DNA of 64,000 nt from Paenibacillus sp. R14(2021) (lineage in GTDB: Bacteria; Bacillota; Bacilli; Paenibacillales; Paenibacillaceae), in contig NZ_CP080269.1 of NCBI RefSeq assembly GCF_019431355.1, positions 2,170,001 through 2,234,000 of the forward strand, in the 5' to 3' direction. Numbering within the stretch: position 1 is the first letter of the stretch; every line of letters starts with the position of its first letter. This document shows, piece after piece, positions 1 to 10,419 of the stretch. The position numbers and the translations under genes were made by a program. The notes under the pieces were generated by a model. That model worked only from the letters and a program-made list of their open reading frames with translations. It was not told the origin of the DNA and ran no database searches.

Positions 1-576
1 GGGACCAAGCGCCGGCTCCGCCGCATCCGGACCCTCGGCATCCGGTAGAAAGACGCCGGTCTGCCATTTCTCCAGCTGACCGCCCCATAAGCCGCCGAAA
101 TACATATAGGCCTTGTTATCGTCGTCAACGAATACCGCCGGATCGATACTGAAGCTTCCCGGCATATAATTCGCTTCCGCTTGGAACGGACCGGCCGGAG
201 ACTCGCCTTTGGCGACACCGATCCGGAATATCCCGTCCTTGTCCCTTGCCGGGAAGAACAAATAGTACGTATTGCCGCGATACGCGGCGTCCGGCGCCCA
301 CATCTGCTTCGACGCCCAGGGCACGTCCTTCACATGGAGCGCTTCGCCATGATCGATGCAGGGCGAATCTATGCCGTCCAAGGATAAGACATGATAGTCT
401 TCCATGGCATACTGGTCTCCGTTATCGTTGGTTGGACCGTCATGGTCGATGTCATGCGAGGGATACACGTAGAGCTTGCCTTCAAAGACATGGGCGGAAG
501 GATCAGCTGTATAGATGTGCGTAACTAATGGTTCATTCTGCACCGCGCGCTTCTTGGCATTGGCGGAATTGGACAT
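1..576 (-). CDS. GH43-family glycosidase, N-terminal 192 residues (runs off the window)
   Basis: This is the 5' part of a glycoside hydrolase family 43 enzyme (beta-xylosidase / alpha-L-arabinofuranosidase type), which hydrolyses plant hemicellulose side chains or xylo-oligosaccharides. The start is the ATG at 576-574, preceded by AAGGAGAG. The first blade of the five-bladed propeller carries DPSAHVFEGKLYVYPSHD, whose Asp is the expected general base. SIDPAVFVDDD further on holds the expected pKa-modulating Asp. No signal peptide is visible, so it is probably cytoplasmic and acts on imported oligosaccharides. It starts 33 bp after the sugar-binding lipoprotein gene, so the two are probably co-transcribed. 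The C-terminal part and the exact substrate cannot be seen here. Confidence 0.85.
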   Translation of the reverse strand, partial: MSNSANAKKRAVQNEPLVTHIYTADPSAHVFEGKLYVYPSHDIDHDGPTNDNGDQYAMEDYHVLSLDGIDSPCIDHGEALHVKDVPWASKQMWAPDAAYRGNTYYLFFPARDKDGIFRIGVAKGESPAGPFQAEANYMPGSFSIDPAVFVDDDNKAYMYFGGLWGGQLEKWQTGVFLPDAEGPDAAEPALGP

Positions 577-609
577 CGCTTCTCTCTCCTTGGCATTCAA
601 TTGGTCGGA

Positions 610-1944
610 TTACTTGCCTGCTTTAAGCGCGTCGTCCTGTTTCTTGATGAACTCCTCCGGCGTAGCGGCTTTGCCGAGCAGCGCCTGCACCAGATTATGG
701 TGAGCATAAGAGGCGCCCGGTTTCATTTGGGTGTCGAGATATAAGGTGACCTTGCTCGCTTTGTTCAGCTCATTCAGCAGATCGATAAACATTTGCGGCA
801 GCTTGATTGCGGAGGTGTCGATTTTGGTAGCCGGAATGACGCCTGCATCCGTAATGGAATGCTCGCCCCATTTCTGGACGAAGAAGCTGACGAATTTCTT
901 CGCTTCGTCGATCTGCTTGGAGTTCTGGGAGACGAACAAGCCGACCCCCGGCCCGCCTACCCAATCGTCTACGCTGCCTTTGCCGCCTGCGGCAGCCGGG
1001 AACTTGAAATAACCGATCTTGTCCTTAAACGTTTGCGGGACGCCTTGAACCGTCGTGTAGTTCGGCACTTCCCACGTACCCATTGCGAACATCGCCGCCT
1101 TCTCGTTCATGAACAGCGCCTTCGCTTCGTCATTGGATAGGCCGTTGTAGCCTTTGACGAAAGCGTTCAAGTTGACCAGTTCTTGGGCTTCTTTCGCAGC
1201 TGCAAGCAGGGAAGGATCGGTAAAGCTGCTGCTCGCGACTGCTTTGTCCAGCACGTCCGGACCCCCAATGCGGTCTGCCAAGTACATGTACCAGAATGAG
1301 GACGGCCAAGCATCCTTGCCGCCGAGCGTAATCGGCGTCACATTGTTGTCGTTCAGCGTTCTGATGATGTTCTTCAGATCGTCAGTCGTTTGCGGGGGCT
1401 TTAAGCCGTACCTGGCAAAAATCGCTTTGTTATAGTAGACAGGCACAATGTTCAGCTCGACCGGAAGCGCGAAGGTTTTGCCGCTGAAAGAGAAGGCTTC
1501 CGTCGTGCCGGCTACGAATTTATCTTTCAGCTCGCCCTGCAGCAGATCGTCAACCGGCGCGAACATGCCGCCGTTCACGTAAGGGTCCATGAAGCCCGCT
1601 GCCCAAGTGAAGCCGACATCCGGCAGATTGTTGGAAGCGGACAGCACCTTCAGCTTGTTCTTGTACTGCTCGTTCTCCAGCACTTCCGTGGTGATTGTCG
1701 TGTCCGGATTCGCCGTTTCGTACTCCTTGATGATTTCCAGCACCATTTTATTCTGAGCTGAATTGCTGTCCGGCCACAGATGCATCATTCTGAGCGTGAT
1801 TTTCTCTGCGGAGCCGAAATCGGCGCTTACGGCTTCCCCATCGGATTCATGATTCGACGATACGGAATTACTGCTTCCGCAAGCGGTTGCAGCGAGTAGT
1901 AAAGCGGCAAGCAGGGTCCCCGTCGATAAAACCTTGCTCTTCAT
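610..1944 (-). CDS. ABC transporter extracellular sugar-binding lipoprotein
   Basis: A 444-residue solute-binding protein of the family 1 carbohydrate type (MalE/YtcQ-like), which captures a sugar or oligosaccharide outside the membrane and passes it to an ABC permease. It begins with a charged and hydrophobic lipoprotein signal (MKSKVLSTGTLLAALLLAATAC) whose Cys near residue 22 would be lipidated. It then has the typical binding-protein sequence (MHLWPDS near residue 55, WAAGFMDPYVNGGMFAPVDDLL near 115). The start has AGGGGG upstream. It lies between a YesN-type regulator and a GH43 gene. The two MalF/MalG-type permease genes expected beside it are not in the window and may lie beyond the left edge. 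The substrate is inferred from GH43 to be a hemicellulose fragment. Confidence 0.9.
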   Translation of the reverse strand: MKSKVLSTGTLLAALLLAATACGSSNSVSSNHESDGEAVSADFGSAEKITLRMMHLWPDSNSAQNKMVLEIIKEYETANPDTTITTEVLENEQYKNKLKVLSASNNLPDVGFTWAAGFMDPYVNGGMFAPVDDLLQGELKDKFVAGTTEAFSFSGKTFALPVELNIVPVYYNKAIFARYGLKPPQTTDDLKNIIRTLNDNNVTPITLGGKDAWPSSFWYMYLADRIGGPDVLDKAVASSSFTDPSLLAAAKEAQELVNLNAFVKGYNGLSNDEAKALFMNEKAAMFAMGTWEVPNYTTVQGVPQTFKDKIGYFKFPAAAGGKGSVDDWVGGPGVGLFVSQNSKQIDEAKKFVSFFVQKWGEHSITDAGVIPATKIDTSAIKLPQMFIDLLNELNKASKVTLYLDTQMKPGASYAHHNLVQALLGKAATPEEFIKKQDDALKAGK

Positions 1945-2061
1945 GGATCAATTCCCCCTTAAACCTGCGCGAAACATGTATGCGCTTTCCTACTGTAAGT
2001 AGTCTATCATCCGTACTCGAATCGGATAAGGGTACGACGTTTGGGTAAAGTTCTCCCATTT

Positions 2062-2859
2062 TTAGATTTCCTCGCGTACCCCGTTCATTTCCGATCGATA
2101 TTGCCCGGGACTTCTGGCTTCGTATTCCTTGAACACTTTATTGAAATATTTCGCGGTCTGGTAACCGATGCGCTCTGCGATCTCGGCAATCGGCAGCTTC
2201 GTCTTCAGCAGCAGCTCCTTCGCTTTCTGCAATTTCCGCCGGGCTACGTATTCGCTGAAGGTCATGCCGCTCTGCTCTTTGAATAATGCGCTGAAATAGC
2301 TCCCGTTAAGATGAACATGCTCGGCGACCTCCTTCAAGCTGACCGCTGCGCCGAAATGCGTTTCTACATATACAATCGCTTGACGCACGGGGTCGCTGAA
2401 AGCGGCTTCGCCGTCCGTAACGTCCATAAGCCTCGGATCGGCCATTTTCTGCAGCAGCTCGATCCTGCCGCGCTCTTCGCCGGACTTGAGCGCCTCTTCT
2501 ACCGCCGCGATTAACTTCTCCTTGCTGACGGGCTTGAGCAGATAATTGACTACCGACAGCTGAATCGCCTGCTGGGCATATTCGAATTCGGCATGGCCGG
2601 AGATCAGAATCACGGCAGGCTGACGCTGCATGGGCGTTTCTTTCATCCGGGTAACCAGGTTAAGCCCATTAATCTCCGGCATTCGAATATCCGTAATCAT
2701 GAGATCGACTGTAGTTTCTCCCAGTATACGCAGGGCACCGGCGCCATTGTCGGCAGTCAAGAGCTCGTATTGGCCAGCCGCCCAGGCTGCCAGCATTTTC
2801 TTCATGCCTTCTCTTGATCTCGGCTCATCGTCGACGATCAGAATCGTACGAATTCTCAT
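2062..2859 (-). CDS. AraC-type response regulator (YesN-like)
   Basis: A 265-residue two-component response regulator. Residues 1-120 are a receiver domain with the acidic pair DD at 10-11, the phospho-acceptor Asp57 in ITDIRMPEING, and Lys in LLKPVSKEKL. Residues about 160-260 form an AraC double helix-turn-helix (HLNGSYFSALFKEQSGMTFSEYV and IAERIGYQTAKYFNKVFKEYE). It overlaps the end of the sensor kinase gene by 4 bp (ATGA), a sign of translational coupling. YesM/YesN pairs in Bacillales usually switch on a neighbouring sugar ABC transporter, so its likely target is the downstream binding-protein/GH43 operon. It is compact compared with many YesN proteins of about 350-540 residues, because it lacks the long middle region. 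Confidence 0.9.
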   Translation of the reverse strand: MRIRTILIVDDEPRSREGMKKMLAAWAAGQYELLTADNGAGALRILGETTVDLMITDIRMPEINGLNLVTRMKETPMQRQPAVILISGHAEFEYAQQAIQLSVVNYLLKPVSKEKLIAAVEEALKSGEERGRIELLQKMADPRLMDVTDGEAAFSDPVRQAIVYVETHFGAAVSLKEVAEHVHLNGSYFSALFKEQSGMTFSEYVARRKLQKAKELLLKTKLPIAEIAERIGYQTAKYFNKVFKEYEARSPGQYRSEMNGVREEI

Positions 2860-4616
2860 AGGTTCTCCCTCCTGTTCGTCGGAATCGAGATACTGATCCG
2901 TGTCCCGTGTCCCTTCTCGCTTGCAATGTCGATGCGAGGAGCCTGAACGCCCTCTTCTGCAAAATAGAGCCGGAGTCTCCGCTGCACGTTGGCGATGCCG
3001 ACGCCGGAATTTTTGGAAGAGGACACGGTGCCGCTCTCCAAGCCTTCGATGAGCGCGCGCAGCTTGTCCTCGTCCATGCCTGCTCCGTCGTCCTCTACCG
3101 CGATCGTGATTTTCTCCTCGGTGCGCGAGACTTCCAGCGTGACCCGGCCCGGTTCGATCTTGCTCTCAACGCCGTGCAGAATCGCATTCTCCACAAGCGG
3201 CTGCAGCAGCAGCTTCGGGAGCCGGATATCCGCGAATACCGGCGCGGCTTCGATGCGCCAGGTCAAGCGATTCTCGAAGCGCATCTTCATGATGAGCAGA
3301 TAGCGTTCGATATGCTCCAACTCATCGCGAAGGCCGACCCATTCGTCCTTATTCGGACCGGTTATCGTATAGCGGAACAAGTCCGACATGGCGACGACGT
3401 AGGCCGCGAGCTGTTCTTCATCCTTGTCCAGCAGCGACCAGTACAGCGCGTCCAGCGTATTGAACAGGAAATGCGGATTGATCTGCGCTTGAAGCGCTTT
3501 CAATTCCGTACGACTCTGCGAGAGCTCCTTCTCGTAGACAAGCTTGATCAATCCGTTAATATTGTCGACCATCTGGTTGTAAGAGTAATTCAATTCTTTA
3601 ATCTCGATTGTGGAGGACACCGTATCCGTCGGCTTCAGAATCCCCATTCGCGTGCCTCGCATCGTCTTGATCAGCCGGAAGATCGGCCGCGTTATGATCG
3701 TCGAGAGAAAGAAGGAGAGCAGCACGAACAGGAACGTGCCAAGGCAAGCCGACACGACGATCGTCGTCCGAACGACCGAAATCCCCTTCGTAATGGCATC
3801 GACGGGCGTTAGAATAAGCAGCGTCCAGCCCGTGACGCGCGACCGCTGCTTGACGACGATGAACGACCTCTTCCCGATCGTCGCCGTCTGATCGCGTCCC
3901 ACGGTCAATCCCGCCGCTTCGGCTTGCGAAATGGCGTCGTCGTTGGAGGCGATCAATTGACCGTCTTTGCTGAGCAGCAGCATCGTCTCCGATTCTCCCT
4001 CGCCTGACAAAGGCCCTTTAAGCGCGAATTTGCTGCGGTCGGCGCGAATGAGCAGATAGCCGCCGGTCGAGAAATACTTGTCCACAAGACTGATTCGCCG
4101 AATGGCAAGGAGAGACGTCGAATCGGCCGGATCAATGCCGAACCAGACAATGCTGCCCTTCTGCGCCTCTGCCTGCTCGATCCATGCTTCGCTGACCTTG
4201 TCGCCGAGATTGCCGTCATCCAGCGGATAGAGCCTCGCACGGTCCTTATTATACAGCTCGACTGATTTGATGCCGTCCGTATACATCTGGACGAGATTGA
4301 TGATCGGCGGAAGCGCCTGCCGTTCCGTGAACGTTGACGGATGCCCGTTCATTTCCTTCAGCAGCAGCTGCTGCACATATCCGTTCGTCGACACGAGCGT
4401 CGTTAAGGAATCGATCTGATCGAGAATACTCTCAAGACGGCCGTTGGCCTGAACCGCGGTTTGTTGGATATGCTTCTCCGCGTTGTTCTTGAGCAACGTC
4501 GATACCGAGGTGAACGTCACGCCGCCGACCAGCACCAGAATGATCATCATGACGAGCAGGAACCCGAACAGCATTTGATTGCGAAGCGTGTTGAAGGGTA
4601 GTAACTTCAGACGCAA
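2856..4616 (-). CDS. sensor histidine kinase (YesM-like, HisKA_7TM-less LytS/YesM family)
   Basis: A 586-residue membrane sensor kinase. A transmembrane helix at about 14-36 is followed by an extracellular sensor region of about 250 residues, a second helix near 290-310, HAMP (TRPIFRLIKTM), the His_kinase motif NPHFLFNTLDALYW with the phospho-accepting His, and an HATPase domain (LVENAILHG, DDGAGMDEDKL, GVGIANVQRRL). The start is a TTG at 4616-4614 with AAAGGTAGG upstream. It is translationally coupled to the AraC-type regulator and probably senses an extracellular saccharide. Confidence 0.88.
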   Translation of the reverse strand: MRLKLLPFNTLRNQMLFGFLLVMMIILVLVGGVTFTSVSTLLKNNAEKHIQQTAVQANGRLESILDQIDSLTTLVSTNGYVQQLLLKEMNGHPSTFTERQALPPIINLVQMYTDGIKSVELYNKDRARLYPLDDGNLGDKVSEAWIEQAEAQKGSIVWFGIDPADSTSLLAIRRISLVDKYFSTGGYLLIRADRSKFALKGPLSGEGESETMLLLSKDGQLIASNDDAISQAEAAGLTVGRDQTATIGKRSFIVVKQRSRVTGWTLLILTPVDAITKGISVVRTTIVVSACLGTFLFVLLSFFLSTIITRPIFRLIKTMRGTRMGILKPTDTVSSTIEIKELNYSYNQMVDNINGLIKLVYEKELSQSRTELKALQAQINPHFLFNTLDALYWSLLDKDEEQLAAYVVAMSDLFRYTITGPNKDEWVGLRDELEHIERYLLIMKMRFENRLTWRIEAAPVFADIRLPKLLLQPLVENAILHGVESKIEPGRVTLEVSRTEEKITIAVEDDGAGMDEDKLRALIEGLESGTVSSSKNSGVGIANVQRRLRLYFAEEGVQAPRIDIASEKGHGTRISISIPTNRRENL

Positions 4617-4702
4617 GACGAGTCAACCTACCTTTCCGGTGAAAGCGATTTCGATACTTCACACCATATCACTTCTTTCGCGGAAGGGGAATATGCAGGT
4701 AC

Positions 4703-4730
4703 AAAAAAGACGCCTGATTGCTCAGGCGCC
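4703..4730 (-). terminator. intrinsic terminator of the pentose-phosphate operon
   Basis: Read on the minus strand, a 9-bp stem (GGCGCCTGA / TCAGGCGTC) with a GCAA loop is followed by six T residues. It lies 67 bp beyond the gnd stop codon and separates that operon from the kinase operon. Confidence 0.9.
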
Positions 4731-4796
4731 TTGTACGTATAAACCTTGGTCGTTACAGAAGAAATGATAGCTGTATGCGAGTGAACGGGGATTGCG

Positions 4797-6209
4797 TTAT
4801 TCCTGCATCCATTGGAAGTGGAAGCTTCCTGGTTTATCCACACGTTGGAACGTATGTGCGCCGAAATAGTCGCGCTGCGCTTGAAGCAGGTTTGCCGGCA
4901 GGCGCTCGGAGCGGTAGCTGTCATAGTAAGCCAGCGCGGAGGCGAAGCCAGGAACCGGAATGCCTCTGCTTACTGCAACGGAGATGACGTTTCTCCACGC
5001 ATCCTGGTAGTTTTGAACGATCGTGCTGAAGTGTTCGTCCAAGAAGAGGTTTTTCAGCTCAGGGTTACGGTCGTACGCATCCTTGATGTTTTGCAGGAAG
5101 CCTGCGCGGATGATGCAGCCGCCGCGGAAGATCATTGCGATGCTGCCGTAGTCCAGGTTCCAATCGTAAGCGTCGGAGGCTGCGCGCATTTGTGCGAAGC
5201 CTTGTGCGTAAGAAGCAATTTTACTTGCGAACAATGCTTTGCGAACAGCTTCGATGAATTCTTTACGATCGCCTTCGTAGCTCGAAGTCGCAGGACCGCT
5301 AAGCAGCTTGCTTGCAGCAACGCGCTCTTCTTTCATCGCGGAGATAAACCGTGCGAACACGGATTCCGTGATGATGGACAGCGGTACGCCCAGATCCAGT
5401 GCGCTTTGGCTCGTCCATTTGCCTGTACCCTTCTGCCCAGCGGAGTCAAGGATGACGTCTACCATCGGTTTGCCTGTTTCCGGATCGGTCTTGCCGAAGA
5501 TGTCGGCCGTGATCTCGATCAGGTAGCTGTCCAGCTCGCCGTTGTTCCACTCGGTGAAGATGTCATGCAGCTCGCTTGTACTGACGTTCAGCACGTCCTT
5601 CAGCAGGTGATAGGCTTCGCCGATCAGCTGCATGTCGCCATACTCAATGCCGTTATGCACCATTTTGACGTAGTGGCCAGCGCCGTCTGCGCCGATGTAC
5701 GTGGAGCAAGCATCGCCGTTAACTTTAGCGGAGATTGCCGTCAGGATCGGTTCCACCAGCTCGTATGCATCGCGCTGCCCGCCCGGCATGATCGAAGGGC
5801 CGTTCAGCGCGCCTTCTTCGCCGCCCGATACGCCGGCTCCGATGAAGCGGAAGCCTTGCGCCTGAAGGTCTTTGTTTCTGCGCTGTGTATCAGGGAAGTA
5901 CGCGTTGCCGCCGTCGATCAAGATGTCGCCTTTGTCCAGGTAAGGCACGAGCTGGTTGATCGTGTCATCCGTTGGCGCGCCTGCTTTAACCATGATTAGA
6001 ATTTTGCGGGGCGTTTCCAGCGATTGAACGAATTCTTCCACGCTGAACGTGCCTACGAAATCTTTGCCTTTCGCTTCTTCGAGCAGTTCGTTTGTTTTTT
6101 CGGCGGAACGGTTATAAACCGATACCGAGAACCCTTTGCTTTCAATATTCAGGGCCAGGTTCTTACCCATAACGGCCAGACCGACCACACCGATTTGTTG
6201 TTTTTTCAT
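4797..6209 (-). CDS. gnd: 6-phosphogluconate dehydrogenase, decarboxylating
   Basis: A 470-residue cytoplasmic enzyme that oxidises and decarboxylates 6-phosphogluconate to ribulose 5-phosphate with NADP (or NAD). The N-terminal Rossmann motif is [16 protein letters not shown]. The catalytic region [19 protein letters not shown] carries the Lys and His-Asn-Gly-Ile-Glu of the active site, and the C-terminus has the typical [11 protein letters not shown]. The length matches the family. An ATG 6 bp further upstream (6215) is only 2 nt from GGAGG, whereas the ATG at 6209 has the normal 8-nt spacing, so I chose the latter. It is the last gene of zwf-tkt-tal-pgi-gnd and begins 19 bp after the pgi stop codon. 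Confidence 0.96.
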   Translation of the reverse strand: MKKQQIGVVGLAVMGKNLALNIESKGFSVSVYNRSAEKTNELLEEAKGKDFVGTFSVEEFVQSLETPRKILIMVKAGAPTDDTINQLVPYLDKGDILIDGGNAYFPDTQRRNKDLQAQGFRFIGAGVSGGEEGALNGPSIMPGGQRDAYELVEPILTAISAKVNGDACSTYIGADGAGHYVKMVHNGIEYGDMQLIGEAYHLLKDVLNVSTSELHDIFTEWNNGELDSYLIEITADIFGKTDPETGKPMVDVILDSAGQKGTGKWTSQSALDLGVPLSIITESVFARFISAMKEERVAASKLLSGPATSSYEGDRKEFIEAVRKALFASKIASYAQGFAQMRAASDAYDWNLDYGSIAMIFRGGCIIRAGFLQNIKDAYDRNPELKNLFLDEHFSTIVQNYQDAWRNVISVAVSRGIPVPGFASALAYYDSYRSERLPANLLQAQRDYFGAHTFQRVDKPGSFHFQWMQE

Positions 6210-6228
6210 TGTCATTACCTCCGTGTCA

Positions 6229-7575
6229 TTACTTTGCTGTTGCTGACAATCGTTTCAAGAGTTCTGCTTTCTGCGCTTCGAAGCCGGGCTTGCCGAGCAG
6301 TGCGAACATGTTGACTTTATACGCTTCGACGCCCGGTTGATCGAACGGGTTCACGCCGAGCAGCAAGCCGCTGATGCCGCATGCTTTCTCGAAGAAGTAC
6401 ACCATTTCGCCGTACGTGAATTCATTAAGCTCATCCAGCTCGACAATCAGGTTCGGTACGCCGCCGTCGACGTGTGCAAGACGCGTGCCTTCCGCCGCCT
6501 TCTTGTTTACTTCGTCCATCGTCATGCCTGCAAGGAAATTGAGGCCGTCCAGGTTGCCAGCATCCTCTTGGATGTTCAGTTCAATGCGGGCTTTCTTCAC
6601 CGCAAGTACAGTTTCAAGCAGATCGCGGCGGCCTTCTTGAACGTATTGACCCATGGAGTGCAGATCAGTCGTAAAATCAACCGAAGCCGGGTAAAGGCCC
6701 TTCTGGTCCTTCCCTTCGCTTTCGCCGAACAATTGCTTCCACCACTCGGATACGAAATGCAGCGACGGCTCGAAGTTAGCGAGCAGCTCGATTGTTTTGC
6801 CTTTGCGGTACAAGGCGTTGCGGACAGCCGCATATTGGTAGCTCTCGTTGGTGGCAAGGTCCGGATTGTTGTATTTCTTCGCGGCAGCTGCAGCGCCTGC
6901 CATCATTTGGTCGATGTTAAGTCCTGCAGCCGCGATTGGCAGAAGCCCAACGGCCGTCAGCACGGAATAACGTCCACCGACATCATCTGGAATAACGAAA
7001 GTTTCGTAGCCTTCTTCGTCGGCAAGCTTCTTCAGCGCGCCCTTCGCTTGGTCGGTCGTTGCGTAAATCCGTTTGCGCGCTTCCTCTTTACCGTATTTCT
7101 TCTCCATATAATCGCGCAGAATACGGAAAGCGACCGCAGGTTCTGTCGTCGTGCCCGATTTGGAGATAACGTTAAGGGAAATATCTTTGCCTTCGAGCAG
7201 CTCAAGCAGATGCGTAATGTACGTAGAGCTGATATTTTGGCCGGCAAAATACACTTGCGTCGTGCCGCTCATTTGGTTGTGGAATGTATGGGACAACGCT
7301 TCGATTGCCGATCTTGCACCGAGATACGAGCCGCCAATGCCGATGACGACGAGGGCTTGGGAGTTGCTGCGAATGCGCGCTGCGGCTTCTTTAATTCTCG
7401 CAAACTCTTCTTTATCGTAGTTAAACGGCAGATCTACCCAGCCGAGGTAATCGGAACCCGGGCCTTGCTTCTCGTGCAGCATCCGGTGAGCCGTATTCAC
7501 GAACTCGCCGAAATAATCTACTTCATGCTGCTGGATAAACGACAATGCGTTGGAATAATCGAATGAAATCGTCAT
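6229..7575 (-). CDS. pgi: glucose-6-phosphate isomerase
   Basis: A 448-residue isomerase interconverting glucose 6-phosphate and fructose 6-phosphate. It is the short Gram-positive form (about 450 residues). Visible motifs are [19 protein letters not shown], the phosphate-binding [24 protein letters not shown], the catalytic Glu in GESEGKD, and the C-terminal catalytic Lys region [15 protein letters not shown] lies 9 nt before the ATG. It links glycolysis to the pentose-phosphate enzymes of the same operon. The gap to the upstream tal gene is 42 bp and contains a strong inverted repeat. Confidence 0.96.
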   Translation of the reverse strand: MTISFDYSNALSFIQQHEVDYFGEFVNTAHRMLHEKQGPGSDYLGWVDLPFNYDKEEFARIKEAAARIRSNSQALVVIGIGGSYLGARSAIEALSHTFHNQMSGTTQVYFAGQNISSTYITHLLELLEGKDISLNVISKSGTTTEPAVAFRILRDYMEKKYGKEEARKRIYATTDQAKGALKKLADEEGYETFVIPDDVGGRYSVLTAVGLLPIAAAGLNIDQMMAGAAAAAKKYNNPDLATNESYQYAAVRNALYRKGKTIELLANFEPSLHFVSEWWKQLFGESEGKDQKGLYPASVDFTTDLHSMGQYVQEGRRDLLETVLAVKKARIELNIQEDAGNLDGLNFLAGMTMDEVNKKAAEGTRLAHVDGGVPNLIVELDELNEFTYGEMVYFFEKACGISGLLLGVNPFDQPGVEAYKVNMFALLGKPGFEAQKAELLKRLSATAK

Positions 7576-7609
7576 GGCTTCATTTCTCCTTTGAACCTGT
7601 GTATGGTGA

Positions 7610-7630
7610 AGCGCAACTTAAAGTTGCGCT
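7610..7630. repeat. perfect inverted repeat at the tal stop codon
   Basis: Two 10-bp arms (AGCGCAACTT / AAGTTGCGCT) are separated by one base and overlap the last codons and the stop of tal. On the plus strand the repeat is followed by seven T residues, the layout of a terminator, but no plus-strand gene leads into it. On the minus strand it is an intercistronic hairpin that could pause, terminate partially or stabilise the tal-pgi mRNA. Confidence 0.6.
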
Positions 7631-8286
7631 GTTTTTTTCCAGTCGGCAGCGAATTTGTCCATGCCTTGATCCGTCAGCGGGTGCTTCGAGATTTGTTCGA
7701 TGACCGAGAACGGAATCGTTGCGATATGCGCGCCGGCCATAGCTACGCGAGTTACATGATCCGGGTGGCGAACGGATGCCGCGATGATTTGCGTATCCAG
7801 GTTATGTGTGCGGAACAACTCAGCGACTTTCGCAACAAGCAGAACACCGTCTTCCGAAATGTCGTCCAAGCGGCCGAGGAACGGAGAAACATAAGTAGCG
7901 CCGGCACGTGCGGCGAGAAGCGCCTGGTTCACGGAGAAGATGAGTGTTACGTTCGTTTTTACGCCTTTCTTCGTCAGGTAACGGCAAGCTTCAAGACCAG
8001 CCAGCGTCATCGGCAGCTTGATCGTGATGTTTTTGTCGTTGTTGTTGATTTTGATCAGTTCGTTTGCTTGTGCAATCATGTCTTCAGCCGTGAGGGCATC
8101 CGGCGTAACTTCCGCCGATACAGATTCAACCTCAGGCACTTCGCGCAGAATTTCGGCGATGCGGTCTTCGAACTTCACGCCTTCTTTGGCTACCAGGGAC
8201 GGATTTGTCGTAACGCCGGACAGGACGCCGATTTTGTAAGCTTTCTTAATGTCGGACAGGTTAGCTGTATCGATAAAAAATTTCAT
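7618..8286 (-). CDS. tal: transaldolase (TalC/MipB small subfamily)
   Basis: A 222-residue single-domain transaldolase that moves a dihydroxyacetone unit between sugar phosphates in the non-oxidative pentose-phosphate pathway. The N-terminus [16 protein letters not shown] and GVTTNPSL are diagnostic of the TalC/F6P-aldolase-like subfamily. The Schiff-base Lys is in ITIKLPMT (about residue 90). The operon context with transketolase favours transaldolase over fructose-6-phosphate aldolase, which sequence alone does not settle. GGAGGTAAT precedes the ATG. It lies 138 bp downstream of tkt. Confidence 0.93.
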   Translation of the reverse strand: MKFFIDTANLSDIKKAYKIGVLSGVTTNPSLVAKEGVKFEDRIAEILREVPEVESVSAEVTPDALTAEDMIAQANELIKINNNDKNITIKLPMTLAGLEACRYLTKKGVKTNVTLIFSVNQALLAARAGATYVSPFLGRLDDISEDGVLLVAKVAELFRTHNLDTQIIAASVRHPDHVTRVAMAGAHIATIPFSVIEQISKHPLTDQGMDKFAADWKKTAQL

Positions 8287-8424
8287 GGTTATTACCTCCG
8301 TTTTTTGGTGTTATTTTGTTTTTGTTTATATGAAGAGCCGCTTGCAGGAGGATCTGCCGCAAGTTGCATCTTACGGCAGGCGCATCCTTCCCGAGTCTAC
8401 TCTCATTCTTGTTTAATGTGTGTA

Positions 8425-10419
8425 TTATTTCAGTAAATCTTTCGTCACGCCGACAACATTTTTCACAGAGAATCCAAAGTATTCCAGAACTGCGCCGCCA
8501 GGACCCGATGCGCCGAATGTATCGATGGATATGATTCTGCCTTCGGCTCCCGTGTAACGCTCCCAGCCAAGCGAGATGCCGGCTTCGATCGCTACGCGCT
8601 TCGTGATGGCTGATGGAAGAATGCTTTGCTTGTAAGCTTCAGGCTGACGATTGAACAGCTCACGGCTTGGCATCGCAACGACACGGACAGAGAGGTTGTC
8701 GCGCTCTAGCTCTGCTTTGGCGCTGACGGCCAGTGAAACCTCGGAACCCGTTCCGATCAGAATAACGTCAGGCTGACTGTTCGTCTCGGTCAAGACGTAG
8801 GCGCCTTTGGCCACCGCTTCAACGTTACCTTTGGTCGCTTCATAGACAGGCAGGTTTTGTCTGCTCAGCACAAGCGCTACAGGACCTTCGTTTTGCTGCA
8901 GGGCATATGCCCAGGCGCTCGCCGTTTCATTGGCATCGGTAGGACGAATAACGGTTAGTCCCGGAATGGTGCGAAGCGCAGTCAGATGCTCGACAGGCTC
9001 ATGAGTAGGTCCATCTTCGCCGACGGCGATAGAGTCATGCGTAAATACGTAAGTGACAGGCAGCTTCTGCAGCGCAGCCAGTCGAATCGACGGACGCAGG
9101 TAGTCGCTGAATACGAAGAACGTGCTGACGAAAGGCTTAACGCCGCCGTGCAGCGCCATACCATTGCCGGCTGCTCCCATGGCATGTTCGCGAACGCCGA
9201 AGTAAATGTTGCGGCCCGCATAGGATTCAACGGCGAAGGTCTGCTCTCCGCTAATGTCCGTCATCGTGGAGTGCGACAAGTCCGCGCTTCCGCCGAAAAT
9301 CGACGATACTGATTTCACGTAATGATTGATCGCTTCGCCGCTTGCAATACGCGTCGATACCGTCTTGGACGGATCGAAGGTAAGGATGTCCTTGGCATCG
9401 ATCGTAACGGACCCGCCGATCACTTGCTCAAGCTCGGAGCCGAGCGCCGGATGCTTCGCTGTATAAGAAGCGATCAATTGGTTCCAAGCTTCTTCTTTGG
9501 CCGCGCCGTTCGCTTTCAGCTGCTCGAAATGCGATCTTACGTCTGCCGGTACGGTGAACTCTTCTTCGTATTCCCAGCCGTAGGCTTTCTTCGTCGCTAT
9601 TGCTTCTTCTTTGCCCAGCGGATTGCCGTGCGCTTTGTTCGTTCCGGCTACCTTGCTGCCGTAACCGATAATCGTGCGGATTTCGATGATCGTCGGCTGC
9701 GATTCGTTGCGTTTTGCGGCTTCGATTGCTTTGGCGATTCCTTCGATGTCGTTGCCGTCCTCGACGCGCAGGTACTCCCAGTTTGCCGATTCTGCACGCT
9801 TCTGCATGTTCTCGCCGAAGGAGAGGTTCAGCGCGCCGTCCAGCGAGATGTCGTTGGAATCGTACAGAACAACCAATTTACCAAGCTTCATATGGCCAGC
9901 CATGGACATCGCCTCATAAGAGATCCCTTCCATCAAGCAGCCGTCGCCGACAAGCGCATACGTATAATGATCAACGACTGGGAAACCGTCCTGATTGAAT
10001 TTGGAAGCCAAATGCGCTTCTGCCATCGCCATGCCGACTGCCATCGCAATCCCTTGACCCAGCGGTCCGGTCGTTGCGTCTACGCCGTCTGTGTGGCCGA
10101 ATTCCGGATGTCCTGGCGTCTTGCTGTTCAGCTTACGGAATTGCTTCAAGTCATCGATCGAAACGTTGTAGCCGGATAAGTGCAGCAGGCTGTAAAGAAG
10201 TGCGGAGCCGTGACCTGCGGACAATACGAAGCGGTCGCGGTTGAACCATTTGGCATGGCCCGGGTTATGGTTCAGCAATTTGGACCAGAGGGCGTACGCC
10301 ATTGGCGCCGCGCCCATCGGCAGTCCCGGATGGCCGGAGTTGGCCGCGTTAATGGCATCGATGGATAATGTTCGGATCGTGTCGACAGCTAATTGATCAA
10401 TTGTTTGTGTGGTAGGCAT
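8425..10419 (-). CDS. tkt: transketolase
   Basis: A 664-residue thiamine-diphosphate enzyme that transfers two-carbon ketol units between pentose-, hexose- and other sugar phosphates. The N-terminal domain has [21 protein letters not shown], the ThDP/Mg motif [13 protein letters not shown], and phosphate-binding His and Arg residues. The middle domain has the catalytic Glu in [16 protein letters not shown] and the ThDP-binding [18 protein letters not shown]. The start at 10419 is preceded by GAAGGAG at normal spacing, whereas a start 24 bp upstream lacks one. Its first 23 nt overlap the 3' end of zwf in another frame, so the two are translationally linked. Confidence 0.96.
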   Translation of the reverse strand: MPTTQTIDQLAVDTIRTLSIDAINAANSGHPGLPMGAAPMAYALWSKLLNHNPGHAKWFNRDRFVLSAGHGSALLYSLLHLSGYNVSIDDLKQFRKLNSKTPGHPEFGHTDGVDATTGPLGQGIAMAVGMAMAEAHLASKFNQDGFPVVDHYTYALVGDGCLMEGISYEAMSMAGHMKLGKLVVLYDSNDISLDGALNLSFGENMQKRAESANWEYLRVEDGNDIEGIAKAIEAAKRNESQPTIIEIRTIIGYGSKVAGTNKAHGNPLGKEEAIATKKAYGWEYEEEFTVPADVRSHFEQLKANGAAKEEAWNQLIASYTAKHPALGSELEQVIGGSVTIDAKDILTFDPSKTVSTRIASGEAINHYVKSVSSIFGGSADLSHSTMTDISGEQTFAVESYAGRNIYFGVREHAMGAAGNGMALHGGVKPFVSTFFVFSDYLRPSIRLAALQKLPVTYVFTHDSIAVGEDGPTHEPVEHLTALRTIPGLTVIRPTDANETASAWAYALQQNEGPVALVLSRQNLPVYEATKGNVEAVAKGAYVLTETNSQPDVILIGTGSEVSLAVSAKAELERDNLSVRVVAMPSRELFNRQPEAYKQSILPSAITKRVAIEAGISLGWERYTGAEGRIISIDTFGASGPGGAVLEYFGFSVKNVVGVTKDLLK

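Noticed and set aside
4812..5999. Long open frame opposite gnd (395 codons), and similar long frames opposite pgi, tkt, zwf and polA
   Set aside because: They are antisense shadows of strongly biased coding sequence, with no ribosome site and Cys/Arg-rich composition.
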